Source: Brumimicrobium glaciale
GTDB lineage: Bacteria > Bacteroidota > Bacteroidia > Flavobacteriales_D > Crocinitomicaceae
Assembly (NCBI RefSeq): GCF_004152935.1
Contig: NZ_SETE01000003.1
Span: forward strand, 310,001-374,000
Direction of reading: 5' to 3'
DNA: 64,000 nt
This document shows, piece after piece, positions 15,758 through 24,764 of the stretch. Positions within the stretch are counted from its first letter, which is position 1, and every line of letters begins with the position of its first letter. The translations under genes and the position numbers were made by a program. The notes beneath the pieces were generated by a model that was not told where the DNA came from, ran no database searches, and saw nothing but the letters and a program-made list of their open reading frames with translations.

Positions 15758-16630
15758 TTATTTCCCCACCGGCGGTTCCAGTAGCTTAAAGAACTGATCT
15801 AACTTCGGTAAAATAATTATTTCTGTTCTTCTATTCGTAGCTTTTCCTTTGGCTGTTTCGTTTGTTGTTTTTGGCACGAACTCAGAACGTCCTCCTGCTG
15901 TCATTCTCGCTGGGTCAACTGCAAATCTAGTTTGCATTAGTCTCACAATTGAAGTCGCTCTTTTTGCACTTAAATCCCAGTTGTCAGTCATACAGTCTGT
16001 AGCAATTGGAACATTATCAGTATGTCCTTCCACAAGAATATCTAATTCTTTGTGATCATTGATAATTTTAGCAATTTTTCCCAATACTTCTTCAGCTTGT
16101 GTACTTACTTTATAACTTCCAGATTTGAAAAGCATTTTATCTGAAATAGAAACATAAACGACTCCTTTTTTCACTTCGATAGAAATATCTTCATCATCAA
16201 AATTATCTAAAGAACGTTTAAGATTCATCACCAACGCCAAGTTGATGGAATCTTTTCTTTGCATAGAACTCGTTAAATCTTTAATGTACTTATTCTGTTC
16301 ATTTAAAGCCTCTAAAGATTTTTTGATACTTTCAGCTCCAGATTTACTTACCACCGAAAGCACAGACAATTGATCTAATAGATTGGTGTTTGTACTTTTA
16401 AAGTACTCCATTTGCTGGTTGAGATTTTGGCTTTTGTTTCGTTCATTGGATAAATCAGATTCCAACACCAACCGCTGATTGTTACTCTCTTTTAACTCAT
16501 CATTACAATTGTTTAATTTAGTTTCGAGAGATTCTGTTTGGTTCAAAGCTGCAGTGTATTTCTTCTGACTTACACAAGAGGAAAGCAACACGCCAAATAG
16601 TAGAAAAGATACAAATTTTAGTTTTTTCAT
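15758..16630 (-). CDS. OmpA-family peptidoglycan-binding lipoprotein
   Basis: About 290 residues from the ATG at 16630, chosen because it begins directly with a lipoprotein signal (MKKLKFVSFLLFGVLLSSC, Cys 19); an in-frame upstream start would place ten unlikely residues before it. Residues about 25-140 look like a coiled coil (Q/N/E/L rich). The C-terminal part is an OmpA_C domain: FKSGSYKVSTQAEEVLG, LVEGHTDNVPI and WDLSAKRATSIVR, with the peptidoglycan-contacting Asp and Arg. It would tether the outer membrane to the wall. Single gene, with a hairpin terminator after it. Confidence 0.88.
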   Translation of the reverse strand: MKKLKFVSFLLFGVLLSSCVSQKKYTAALNQTESLETKLNNCNDELKESNNQRLVLESDLSNERNKSQNLNQQMEYFKSTNTNLLDQLSVLSVVSKSGAESIKKSLEALNEQNKYIKDLTSSMQRKDSINLALVMNLKRSLDNFDDEDISIEVKKGVVYVSISDKMLFKSGSYKVSTQAEEVLGKIAKIINDHKELDILVEGHTDNVPIATDCMTDNWDLSAKRATSIVRLMQTRFAVDPARMTAGGRSEFVPKTTNETAKGKATNRRTEIIILPKLDQFFKLLEPPVGK

Positions 16631-16956
16631 AGTTTTAAATTTTAATACCAATCTAGACATATTAAACCGATATTAGTGTTAATAATTACTAATCAAATGT
16701 CGAGACAAAATAGTTATCTCAAAAACTAAAAGTTACAATTTAAAATTCATAAAAGCAATACTATTTACTGAACCTGAACAATGTAGACCAGTTCTAAATT
16801 ATTGAGGCAATAATACAAACGATAAAACAACTATCTGAAGCAGATTGCAGAAAAATCTAAAAACATAAAGTTCACATAATGACATCTATCATTTTTTAAT
16901 CTAGCATAAAGTTGTAAGTTTAAAGAATAGGATTAAACATTTTAAAATCAAATCAG
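16631..16956. other. Divergent intergenic region without a gene
   Basis: AT-rich spacer between the divergent ompA-like and sigma-like genes. No coding frame, hairpin or clear TAnnTTTG box was found; it presumably carries both promoters. Confidence 0.4.
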
Positions 16957-17727
16957 ATGAATTCAGAACTTTCACATACTCAAAATCAGAAAATCTTACG
17001 CTCACGTGTTGAGATAACTTTTCGTCAACTTGTTAAACTAAAAAAGGAAAACAACAAGGAATCTTTCAATGAAGAATTACTAAAAATTCTTCCAGAAGTT
17101 AAGAATTACATCAATGGAAGAATCACTTCTGCGATGAAAAAAGGGAATCTTCCGAAAGGTAAATATAAGGCGGGTGACTTCTATAATCAGCTTTTCATTG
17201 AAGTTTATGACCATATTGAAGAGCTCAAAGATGACAAGGATTTCTATTTATGGATCTTTAAAAAAACCAATGAATTACTCGAAGACGTAATAGTTGAAGA
17301 AGAATTTAATGACTTTTTCTTTAAGAATATCGACGACTACTCAAAGCCTGAATGGGACGCCATGGAGGAAGAGTTTAGTACTGACGGTGATGGAGATTTA
17401 ATGATGATTGAAGAATTGGACGACATCTCCTACAAGAAAAATGACTACACCTTAAACCATGTGTTTATTGAAGGTGGTAAGAATGAATTTGTTGAGAAAA
17501 TTGATAGAAATTTAAATCAAGAGTCCATTGATAAACATATACAAATGGTGTTGCATAATTTGACTTTACCAATGCAAACTGTATTTGAGCTTTCAACGCA
17601 ACAGATGTTAAGTTTACATGAAATTGCGCAAGTAAGAAGTTGCACAGAGAAAGAGGTTGCCAACCTTTTAAATGATGCTAGAGAAACATTGCAAAAGAGT
17701 TTATTGAACAGGTATTCATTAAGTTAA
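16957..17727 (+). CDS. Sigma-70 region 4-like regulatory protein
   Basis: 256 residues, acidic, no signal or membrane segments. The C-terminal 60 residues read LPMQTVFELSTQQMLSLHEI, then RSCTEKEVANLLNDARE, which is the helix-turn-helix of sigma-70 region 4/ECF factors. The N-terminal part (DFYNQLFIEVYDHIEEL, FYLWIFKKTNELLED) resembles a diverged region 2, but the central segment is unusually acidic and longer than in standard ECF sigma factors. It may be a diverged sigma factor or a DNA-binding regulator. No anti-sigma gene is adjacent. A strong hairpin follows the stop. Confidence 0.6.
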   Translation: MNSELSHTQNQKILRSRVEITFRQLVKLKKENNKESFNEELLKILPEVKNYINGRITSAMKKGNLPKGKYKAGDFYNQLFIEVYDHIEELKDDKDFYLWIFKKTNELLEDVIVEEEFNDFFFKNIDDYSKPEWDAMEEEFSTDGDGDLMMIEELDDISYKKNDYTLNHVFIEGGKNEFVEKIDRNLNQESIDKHIQMVLHNLTLPMQTVFELSTQQMLSLHEIAQVRSCTEKEVANLLNDARETLQKSLLNRYSLS

Positions 17728-17761
17728 ATAGTGAACATTCATTAAGGATCAGAACAAATGT

Positions 17762-17802
17762 AATCCGCCAAAACTCAATTTAAAATTGAGTTTTGGCGGA
17801 TT
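17762..17802. terminator. Perfect inverted repeat, probable bidirectional terminator
   Basis: Arms AATCCGCCAAAACTCAATTT and AAATTGAGTTTTGGCGGATT, followed by TTT. It follows the sigma-like gene. The CCGCCAAAACT core recurs in the hairpin at 20069-20113. Confidence 0.75.
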
Positions 17803-17983
17803 TTAAATATCGTTAAAAACCGACTAATTCATCTGTTTAAAACTATTTATCACTTCCAAAAGCAAGTAATAAGAGAAATAGTAGCTGTTTCAGTAAGCTG
17901 AAAAACAAAATTATTATTCACGTCAAGAGTTCAGTTATAATTTATTCGAAAAGAGGATTAAAAACAACCCTTTTACCCTAAAT

Positions 17984-18760
17984 TTAAAGCTCCGGAAAGA
18001 GAGATTTTAGGTCTATACTTTTAAGTGCTTTAATCATATCATTGTATCCTATTTCAAAAATTTCATCAATATTATTTTTATCAAATAACCCAAATTGAGT
18101 CAATTTTTTTGGAGCAATTACAATATCACAATCTGCAAACTTTGCTTCATCACTTTTGGCGATGTTAATATTTATAGCGCGTTCTATAACATTGTAAAAG
18201 TGCTTGAAATCGTTAGTAGATGCCGAACCATAAAGATTTACGTAAACACCGATTACCACATCACAATCTTCTTTTATAAGATCAACAGGGAAATTATTGA
18301 GTACGCCACCATCAATATATAACGCTTCATTGAAATTTATTGGTGAGATTAATCCAGGAAAAGCGGAGGAAGCCAACACAGGTTTTATGAGCTCGCCCTT
18401 ACTAAAAACTTCAAGTTTTCCTTCAGTAATATTGGTGGCGGTAATGAATAACTTTTTTTTAAGTGCACTAAAGTTATCATCAGGTAGTTTTTCCTTGAAA
18501 ACATCATAAAACTTTTCAGCATCTATAAATCCAGGCTTATTTAATGCATACTTTTTGTAATCCAATAATTTTACCGATTTAAAAAGTTCTAACATTTCAT
18601 CAAAAGCGTATCCGTGAGCATATAATGCACCTACAATTGCACCAGCACTTGCGCCAGCGATATGAGTGGGGTAAATATTGTGCTCCTCAAGGGCCTTAAT
18701 TGCGCCTAAATGTGCAACACCTCTCATTCCACCTCCAGAGAGAACTAATCCAATATTCAT
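17984..18760 (-). CDS. Patatin-like phospholipase
   Basis: 258 residues. The oxyanion loop LSGGGMRGVAHLGAI is at the N-terminus, the nucleophile elbow GASAG (Ser about 40) follows, and the dyad aspartate is in YIDGGVLNNFP (about 150). No signal peptide or membrane segment, so it resembles cytoplasmic RssA/YchK-type patatins rather than secreted PlpD-type proteins. It would hydrolyse acyl groups of lipids. Single minus-strand gene; the start ATG is preceded by an AT-rich region. Substrate is unknown. Confidence 0.9.
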   Translation of the reverse strand: MNIGLVLSGGGMRGVAHLGAIKALEEHNIYPTHIAGASAGAIVGALYAHGYAFDEMLELFKSVKLLDYKKYALNKPGFIDAEKFYDVFKEKLPDDNFSALKKKLFITATNITEGKLEVFSKGELIKPVLASSAFPGLISPINFNEALYIDGGVLNNFPVDLIKEDCDVVIGVYVNLYGSASTNDFKHFYNVIERAININIAKSDEAKFADCDIVIAPKKLTQFGLFDKNNIDEIFEIGYNDMIKALKSIDLKSLFPEL

Positions 18761-19089
18761 TTTATGCTATTTTTTAATGAAAACGAATTTAACATTAAAA
18801 GTTTAAAAATCATAAAACTACGATTTCAGGATTAATCTTAAAATGACTGTGGTCATTTAACAGTTGAATGATTCGAAACAACTCCTGTACTTTCATTCTT
18901 ACCACTTTTCGATTGTTGAAAATAAGGAAAGTTTCTTTCCAAAATTCAAGAAAAACAATAGACATTAAACAGCTTTTTAAACCTTAAAAGTTGTTCTATA
19001 TTAATTCTTAGTTTTGTTGTTTGAAAGAGCGGACTGTTGATTCGCCCATTATGACTATTTTAGTTTACCTTAATAGAAAATAAATTATA
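18761..19089. other. Divergent intergenic region with one promoter candidate
   Basis: No coding frame. It contains TAGTTTTG at 19009-19016, a match to the Bacteroidota -7 consensus TAnnTTTG facing the + strand gene at 19090. Confidence 0.4.
19009..19016 (+). promoter_or_regulatory. Candidate -7 box for the 19090 gene pair
   Basis: TAGTTTTG fits TAnnTTTG; a TTG lies 15 bases upstream (18991), shorter than the usual spacing of about 19. Distance to the start codon is about 73 bases. Confidence 0.4.
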
Positions 19090-19503
19090 ATGACTTTAGA
19101 TTTATCTCGCTTAATTATAGATTTTGGTTTATTCATTCTAATATGGATAGTTCAATTGATTATTTACCCAAGTTTTGGCTATTATTCTAAAGAAAACTTA
19201 TACAAATGGCACAGAAAATACACGAAGCGATTCTCCATAGTTGTGATGCCTTTGATGTGTTCGCAAATCATTATCGCAATTATTCAACTTTTCCAAGCAC
19301 AAAACTGGTACACCATTTTAAGCATGCTAATTATTGTTTCACTTTGGATAATGACTTTTAAAATATTTGTTCCCTTGCATTTTAGTATCGATAATAATAA
19401 ACCAATTGAAAATGCATGTTCCAAATTAGTGACTAAAAATTGGATGAGAACAGCTTTATGGTCGATACTCTTAATTTCATCAGTAATTTATTACATCTAT
19501 TAA
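19090..19503 (+). CDS. Small four-helix membrane protein, unknown function
   Basis: 137 residues with four predicted membrane helices (about 9-26, 47-67, 75-97 and 117-136) and a charged loop KWHRKYTKRF between the first two. The pattern recalls small conserved Bacteroidota membrane proteins of unknown function; no catalytic motif was recognised. The next gene begins 22 bases after its stop and is probably co-transcribed. A TAnnTTTG box lies upstream. Confidence 0.7.
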   Translation: MTLDLSRLIIDFGLFILIWIVQLIIYPSFGYYSKENLYKWHRKYTKRFSIVVMPLMCSQIIIAIIQLFQAQNWYTILSMLIIVSLWIMTFKIFVPLHFSIDNNKPIENACSKLVTKNWMRTALWSILLISSVIYYIY

Positions 19504-19525
19504 CGAGGTACTAATATTAGAACGA

Positions 19526-20044
19526 ATGGACAAAAAGAAAAAAGTAAATTATAGACAAAAGACCTCTTTAATTATATTGATTTGTGCGTCTTTACTCTAC
19601 TTATATTGGTACAATCAGGATTTTTCGAAAGAAATTATCAAGAAACAGGATGTTAAATCACTTAGCTTAGAAGGCAAGCTTTTAATTGCCGCATCAAATA
19701 GTCCTTTTAAGGATTCGATTAAAGGACTAATCATAGATCATTATAAATCGACTTCTGTTATAGTTGAGGTAATTCCTATTAAGAATTTAACGACAAAAGA
19801 CATTACTGACTTTGATGCAATCCTTATTCTGCACAGATGGGAAGCTGGCAAACCAACAGAAATTGTTCAATCGTTTATTGAGAATAATATAAGTTTAAAA
19901 GACAGAATGGTGATGCTAACTACATCGTGGAATGGACTAGAGAAAATGAAAAACGCAGACGCAATCACTGGAGCTTCAATAATAGAAAATGTACCGAGTT
20001 TTTCCGATAGGATTATTAAGAAATTAAACCCGTTGTTACGTTAA
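19526..20044 (+). CDS. Membrane-anchored protein of unknown function, flavodoxin-like pattern
   Basis: 172 residues: a short basic N-terminus, one membrane helix (about 12-28), then a soluble domain of alternating hydrophobic strands and helices (KLLIAASNSPFKDSIKGLI, FDAILILHRWEAGKP, DRMVMLTTSWNGLEKM). The order resembles a flavodoxin-like alpha/beta fold, with WNGLEKMKNADAITGAS in the position of the second flavin loop, but the first phosphate-binding loop is not canonical. It would face the periplasm if the N-terminus is inside. Likely co-transcribed with the small membrane protein 22 bases upstream. Function is unknown; a hairpin terminator follows. Confidence 0.6.
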   Translation: MDKKKKVNYRQKTSLIILICASLLYLYWYNQDFSKEIIKKQDVKSLSLEGKLLIAASNSPFKDSIKGLIIDHYKSTSVIVEVIPIKNLTTKDITDFDAILILHRWEAGKPTEIVQSFIENNISLKDRMVMLTTSWNGLEKMKNADAITGASIIENVPSFSDRIIKKLNPLLR

Positions 20045-20068
20045 ACAAAAAGTCGTCATTAACTTATT

Positions 20069-20113
20069 ATAACCCGCCAAAACTCATTTTAAAACGTAGT
20101 TTTGGCGGGTTAT
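20069..20113. terminator. Inverted repeat, probable terminator
   Basis: Outer arms ATAACCCGCCAAAACT and AGTTTTGGCGGGTTAT are perfect; the loop is about 13 bases. It lies 25 bases after the 19526 gene and shares its core with the hairpin at 17762. Confidence 0.7.
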
Positions 20114-20299
20114 AAACGACAATCATACTTCAGAAACAAATAAATATCAACCATCACCACGTTAATCATTAAAAATTAATATTGGGCCACCAATATAGGT
20201 CCTTAATCCCTAATTTTAACGATGTGTTTTTTCAATAATACAGCCGATAATTGCATTGATTAATTTTATCTAGAGTTAAACTTTAGCAAAAAGGAAGAA

Positions 20300-20466
20300 G
20301 GGATTCCTCAGTTGTTAAAATCTAAGATTTTCTCAACTATCGGAATGACAGTTCGTAGAGAAGTCTTTGGGGTAAAATTTGCTCAAGCTTCGCTTGAGCA
20401 AATTTTACCCCACCCAAGCCAACGAAAACCTGTCATTCCGATGGAGTGAAACGACGAGGAATCTCT
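20300..20466. repeat. Nested intergenic palindrome
   Basis: A perfect inner hairpin (20369-20412; arms TGGGGTAAAATTTGCTCAAG and its complement, with a short loop) is flanked by outer complementary blocks: GATTCCTC with CGGAATGACAG on the left and CTGTCATTCCG with GAGGAATC on the right. The whole unit is about 165 nt. No coding potential was seen. Sequences of the AGGATGACAG/GGAATGACAG kind recur at 34820-34870. Confidence 0.75.
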
Positions 20467-20509
20467 TTTTAAATAATTAGGAGTTAGCTTGATAACCCAA
20501 AATTAATAA

Positions 20510-21730
20510 TTAACCATTATCCACCAGTTCTATCAAAGTAATCTCAGGTCGCATTCCAATTCTAGCTGGAAATCCTAACCAACCTAAACCTCTATTCACA
20601 TACAAATATTGCTCGTTGTGTTTGTACAATCCAGCCCAATGTTTAAACTTATATTTTATCGGACTCCATTTCAAATTTTTATATTGAAAGCCAGCTTGCA
20701 TTCCGTGCGTATGTCCTGCTAGCATTAAAGAAATGTCCGTTTTATCAATCACTTCTTCTGTCCAATGTGTGGGATCGTGAGACAACAAGATTTTGAACGG
20801 AATATCTTTTACTTTGAGTAAAGCCCTTCTTAGATTTCCGTATTGTTTAAAAGGTGGTTTCCCCCAATTTTCAACACCAATTAATGCTATTTCTTCACCA
20901 TTTTTGGAAATAACTTCTGCTTCATTCATCAATAATTTGAAATCAATCTTTTTATAAAAGTGCTGAATTAACTCAAAGTTTTTCTGCTTTGCTTTGGGAG
21001 TTTTCCATTCACTATAATCTCCATAATCATGATTTCCTAAAATGGCATATTTACCTTCTTTAGATTTTAAACGATTAAAAACGTTATCCCAACCCCTTAA
21101 TTCTACAGCGTAATTATTAACTAAATCTCCGGTCATAACGATATAATCTGGTTGTAAAGCATTTATTTTTTCAATTGCGGAATCTAGTTTTTTGTATTTA
21201 TAATTAAAACTACCAAGATGTAAATCAGAGATTTGAACAATTCTTAATCCATCAAAAGATTTCGGCAATAATTTGGAGGATATAATCTCATGATAAACTT
21301 TAAACCTATAAAGCGCTTTAAGAATTCCATAAAGAATAACGAAAAATGGAAGGAATCCTGAAAGTAGTCCAACAATCGCTATAAAAAGAAAAGATTCACT
21401 TTTTGAAAATAGAAAATTAGTGAAATAAAGAATTGAGATCACGATTACGAAAATTAATTTTGGAGCAAAGGACAAAATACCCAAGCCATAAAATCTTGAA
21501 ATAAGCTTTTGTTTTCGTATTGGATTAATATTATCCAAAGTGATTTTCAACACAAGAATCGAGGTAATTAGACCAAAAGTAAAAAGCCAAAACAGAACAT
21601 TAATGACTGTCCTTAAAATTGGTGAATCTATAAGTCGCGTTATCGATTGCAACCAATAAAAAGCTGTAATGTCAATCAATAAAATTGCCAAACACAACAA
21701 GATAATCTGGAAAAGAGAAACTTTTTTCAT
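20510..21730 (-). CDS. Membrane-anchored metallophosphoesterase
   Basis: About 406 residues from the ATG at 21730; a TTG 39 bases upstream is in frame but gives an atypical N-terminus. Four hydrophobic segments fill residues about 1-135, then the calcineurin-like phosphoesterase domain shows all metal motifs: ISDLHLGS, VMTGDLVNN, LGNHDYGD, LLSHDPTHW and LAGHTHGMQ. It resembles YkuE/YaeI-type enzymes; homologues act on lipid-linked or other phosphomonoesters or diesters, but the substrate here is unknown. The active domain could face either side of the membrane. Single gene, preceded by a repeat-rich spacer. Confidence 0.88.
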   Translation of the reverse strand: MKKVSLFQIILLCLAILLIDITAFYWLQSITRLIDSPILRTVINVLFWLFTFGLITSILVLKITLDNINPIRKQKLISRFYGLGILSFAPKLIFVIVISILYFTNFLFSKSESFLFIAIVGLLSGFLPFFVILYGILKALYRFKVYHEIISSKLLPKSFDGLRIVQISDLHLGSFNYKYKKLDSAIEKINALQPDYIVMTGDLVNNYAVELRGWDNVFNRLKSKEGKYAILGNHDYGDYSEWKTPKAKQKNFELIQHFYKKIDFKLLMNEAEVISKNGEEIALIGVENWGKPPFKQYGNLRRALLKVKDIPFKILLSHDPTHWTEEVIDKTDISLMLAGHTHGMQAGFQYKNLKWSPIKYKFKHWAGLYKHNEQYLYVNRGLGWLGFPARIGMRPEITLIELVDNG

Positions 21731-21885
21731 TGCGCTTAGTTTTTTTACCCCAAATACAAACCCTACCAAAATGTTAATTTAAAAAAGACCTCCACTTTGC
21801 GACCTCCGTGATTCATCCCAAGCCTTTGCGGTTAAAACCACATCAAACCTTCAAGTCAAACTCGTTAATAATTAAACCTTAAAAA

Positions 21886-23352
21886 TTAATCATTAATCAA
21901 CGTTTTTTCCAACCAATTCTCATAGCATTTTGTCAAGAAATCCGCTCCATCTTTCTTATACTCTTCTGTGAAAATGGTAAAATGGTCACCTGGATAATAT
22001 TCAAATTCCATTTTGGCATCCAATTCTTTCATTTCTTTTTCTAATAACCTCACCGAATGGTGCAAATGAAAGTTATCACTTGTTCCAATTGAAATTCTAA
22101 TTTTTCCATTCACAGCGTCTTTATATTCACTCCAATTTTCTCTCAATAGAAGTGAAATATCATATCTTTTCCATAATGGTAGCGCCGCTTTATTGATTTC
22201 ACCCGTTGGGTTTTTCAATAGTCTAATTCTATCTCCATTCTCATCATATCCACCAAAAACTGCATCGAAAGAACGCATTTGAGAACCTCTGTAAATTACA
22301 TTTTCGGTGAGATAAAAGTCTTTTGCGCTGATCACAGGGAATCTTCCCGCTAGGGTTACATCAGCTAATAACCTGCCTGTTTCATCATAAAATAGATTCT
22401 TAGCTTCATAAATATTTTTGTTTTGATAATTTCTAAAATCTACCTGATCTGGAGCACTTGCCCAAGCACCCGAAAAGACATCAGGATAATTGATTTGAAG
22501 CCATAAACTTGTCCAACCTCCACTGCTGTGACCAAATAAAAAATTAGCTTTATTGGTTCTGTAATTCTTATTGAGCGCCGGGATAAATTCTTTCACAAGT
22601 GCGTCTCCCCAAGGACCATTAACATCGCTGTTGGCATAAGTTGAATGTCCTTCAGAACAAACACCATCTAATTTTACAACGATGGCAGACTGATCACCGA
22701 ATTGGTATTTTTCTTTACCATTAGCATATTTGTAACTCCCTCCAAATCCAGAAGTAGAAAAAACAACAGGGTATTTTGCTTTCGGATTTTCGTAATAATC
22801 GGCAGGCAATGTGACCGCAGCATTTACGTAAATATCCTTACCGTGAAACTTGCTGAGTAATTTTGATTTTACACTTAACTCCTTTATAAACTCTGTCTCC
22901 ATGAGTTTTGTAGGTTGAATAACTTGGTCAGCTTTAATAGTAAAAACCTTATCAAAATCCTTTGTCAAATTGACTTTAATAGGATTAGAATAGATATTTC
23001 CTGAGCTTGAACCAATATTTGCTTCACCAATAGCTAAGTCAAAAACTGCTTGAACATAATATTCACCTCTTTCGATATTGGATAATTCAACAGGATAAGA
23101 AACAGCATTATCATTAAATATTGCGTTTTCATTCGCTTTTAAACTCTTAACGTCAACCCTAAAAATTGGCGTTAATTCAAGTCCAACAAAAATATCTTTT
23201 GGAGATTTGTTTTCTTTAGAAAGATAAAGCAAAATACTCCCTGAAAAATCTTTCTCAATTAATTCAGAAGCATAGCTCACTTCAAAAACTTGTGATTTCG
23301 ATTGCAAGCCAAAAATTAGAAATAGAATGCTGAAAAAATATTTAATCTTCAT
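21886..23352 (-). CDS. Secreted esterase (esterase D/enterochelin-esterase-like)
   Basis: 488 residues with a signal peptide (about 1-20, ending in GLQSKS) and no lipobox. Residues about 20-160 form a beta-rich N-terminal region. From about 165 it resembles the PF00756 esterase family: YPVVFSTSGFGGS, nucleophile elbow LFGHSSGGWTSLW (Ser about 274) and a late catalytic histidine in YPGDHFTIF (about 455). Family members hydrolyse ester bonds of siderophores, acetylated sugars or S-formylglutathione; the long form with a signal peptide suggests a periplasmic or surface substrate. No T9SS sorting domain is visible. Substrate is unknown. Confidence 0.8.
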   Translation of the reverse strand: MKIKYFFSILFLIFGLQSKSQVFEVSYASELIEKDFSGSILLYLSKENKSPKDIFVGLELTPIFRVDVKSLKANENAIFNDNAVSYPVELSNIERGEYYVQAVFDLAIGEANIGSSSGNIYSNPIKVNLTKDFDKVFTIKADQVIQPTKLMETEFIKELSVKSKLLSKFHGKDIYVNAAVTLPADYYENPKAKYPVVFSTSGFGGSYKYANGKEKYQFGDQSAIVVKLDGVCSEGHSTYANSDVNGPWGDALVKEFIPALNKNYRTNKANFLFGHSSGGWTSLWLQINYPDVFSGAWASAPDQVDFRNYQNKNIYEAKNLFYDETGRLLADVTLAGRFPVISAKDFYLTENVIYRGSQMRSFDAVFGGYDENGDRIRLLKNPTGEINKAALPLWKRYDISLLLRENWSEYKDAVNGKIRISIGTSDNFHLHHSVRLLEKEMKELDAKMEFEYYPGDHFTIFTEEYKKDGADFLTKCYENWLEKTLIND

Positions 23353-23410
23353 AAGTATAAATTTTAAAAATAAACAATCAAAAACAACCTCACAACCATA
23401 CCATTAACCT

Positions 23411-23564
23411 CAACCAAATAATCAATTCAACCCACGTTAACCAACTTGTCCGACAACTGGCGGATTAATAATTAACTGTAAAAAAATACCTATCGCAATA
23501 TCCACTTACAATTAACCAATTCTCAAAACCCCAACCAAATAATCAATTCAACCCACGTTAACCA
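23411..23564. repeat. Direct repeat of 33 nt in the esterase-ackA spacer
   Basis: CAACCAAATAATCAATTCAA followed by CCCACGTTAACCA occurs at 23411-23443 and again at 23532-23564, 121 bases apart. The second copy ends at the ackA stop region. No coding content in between. Confidence 0.8.
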
Positions 23565-24755
23565 TTAATAATTAACAATTAAAAAATACGCTTGTTTAGT
23601 AATTTCAATCTCTTCATTAGTTGGAACAACCAACACCTTCACTTTAGAATCTTCACTATTAATTTCTCTTATTGCATTTGATTTAATTTGGTTTTTAGAA
23701 TCATCAAAGTTAATTCCAAAGAAATCCAACTCTTCACAAACCATTTTTCTAATCAGATTTGCGTTTTCACCAATTCCTGCAGTAAAAACAATAGCATCTA
23801 CTCCGTTCATGGCTGAAATGTATGAACCAATATATTTCTTAATGCGATACGTATTCATTTCCAACGCTAAAATACAATCTTTATCCCCTTTTTCAGCTTC
23901 TGCAATAATGTCTCTTAAATCGCTGAAACCTGTTAAGCCTAACATACCGCTCTTTTTGGTGAGTAAAGTGTTGACCTCATCCAAACTGTACCCTAAATAA
24001 TTTACTAAATAAAAGATAATGGAATGATCAATATCTCCACTTCGGGTTCCCATTATTAGTCCATTTGCAGGAGCAAAACCGAGACTATGATCAATACTGA
24101 TTCCGTCTTTAATTGCTGTCATACTGCATCCATTTCCTAAGTGAATGCTGATAATTTTAGAAGTTTTAAGTTTTAAAAACTCAATTGCTTTTTCAGAAAC
24201 ATATTTGTGACTTATTCCATGAAAACCATATAATTGAATTTCTGCTTTTTCAGTTAACTCTTTTGGAATAGCGTATTTTTTTGATTTCTCAGGGATAGTT
24301 TGATGAAAAGCAGTGTCGAAAACCGCAACTTGTTTTGCCAACGGAAAGAGTTCTTCCGATACAATAATCCCTTCTAAATTCGCAGGATTATGCAAAGGCG
24401 CTAAAGGACAAAACTCTTTGATTTTCTCTTTAACTTCTGCTGTAATTAAAGTGGTATCAGAAAATGAATTTCCTCCATGCACCACACGGTGTCCCACTAT
24501 TTTAATTTCATCAGTGCTTGTAATTACTCCTTTTTCACTGTCCAATAATAAATCTACAATCTTTTGAAGGCCTTGGTTATAAGTTTCTATTGCTAGAATC
24601 TTTTTAAAATCAATATCCTTTGATTTATAATTGATAATCGCATCTTCTGAACCAATTTTCTCTAACAATCCACTGCACAATAATGCTTCGGAAGGCATTT
24701 CTATCAACTGAAATTTTATAGAAGAACTTCCTGAGTTAAGTACTAAAATCTTCAT
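23565..24755 (-). CDS. ackA: Acetate kinase
   Basis: 396 residues, normal length. Family signatures are intact: LVLNSGSSSIKFQL at the N-terminus, GHRVVHGG, FDTAFHQTIP, YGFHGISHKYV, HLGNGCSMTAI and GIGENANLIR. It converts acetyl phosphate plus ADP to acetate plus ATP, working with the phosphate acetyltransferase encoded nine bases upstream in the same operon. Cytoplasmic. The pair allows substrate-level ATP formation from acetyl-CoA or acetate activation. Nothing unusual was seen. Confidence 0.97.
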   Translation of the reverse strand: MKILVLNSGSSSIKFQLIEMPSEALLCSGLLEKIGSEDAIINYKSKDIDFKKILAIETYNQGLQKIVDLLLDSEKGVITSTDEIKIVGHRVVHGGNSFSDTTLITAEVKEKIKEFCPLAPLHNPANLEGIIVSEELFPLAKQVAVFDTAFHQTIPEKSKKYAIPKELTEKAEIQLYGFHGISHKYVSEKAIEFLKLKTSKIISIHLGNGCSMTAIKDGISIDHSLGFAPANGLIMGTRSGDIDHSIIFYLVNYLGYSLDEVNTLLTKKSGMLGLTGFSDLRDIIAEAEKGDKDCILALEMNTYRIKKYIGSYISAMNGVDAIVFTAGIGENANLIRKMVCEELDFFGINFDDSKNQIKSNAIREINSEDSKVKVLVVPTNEEIEITKQAYFLIVNY

Positions 24756-24764
24756 CCTTATCTT

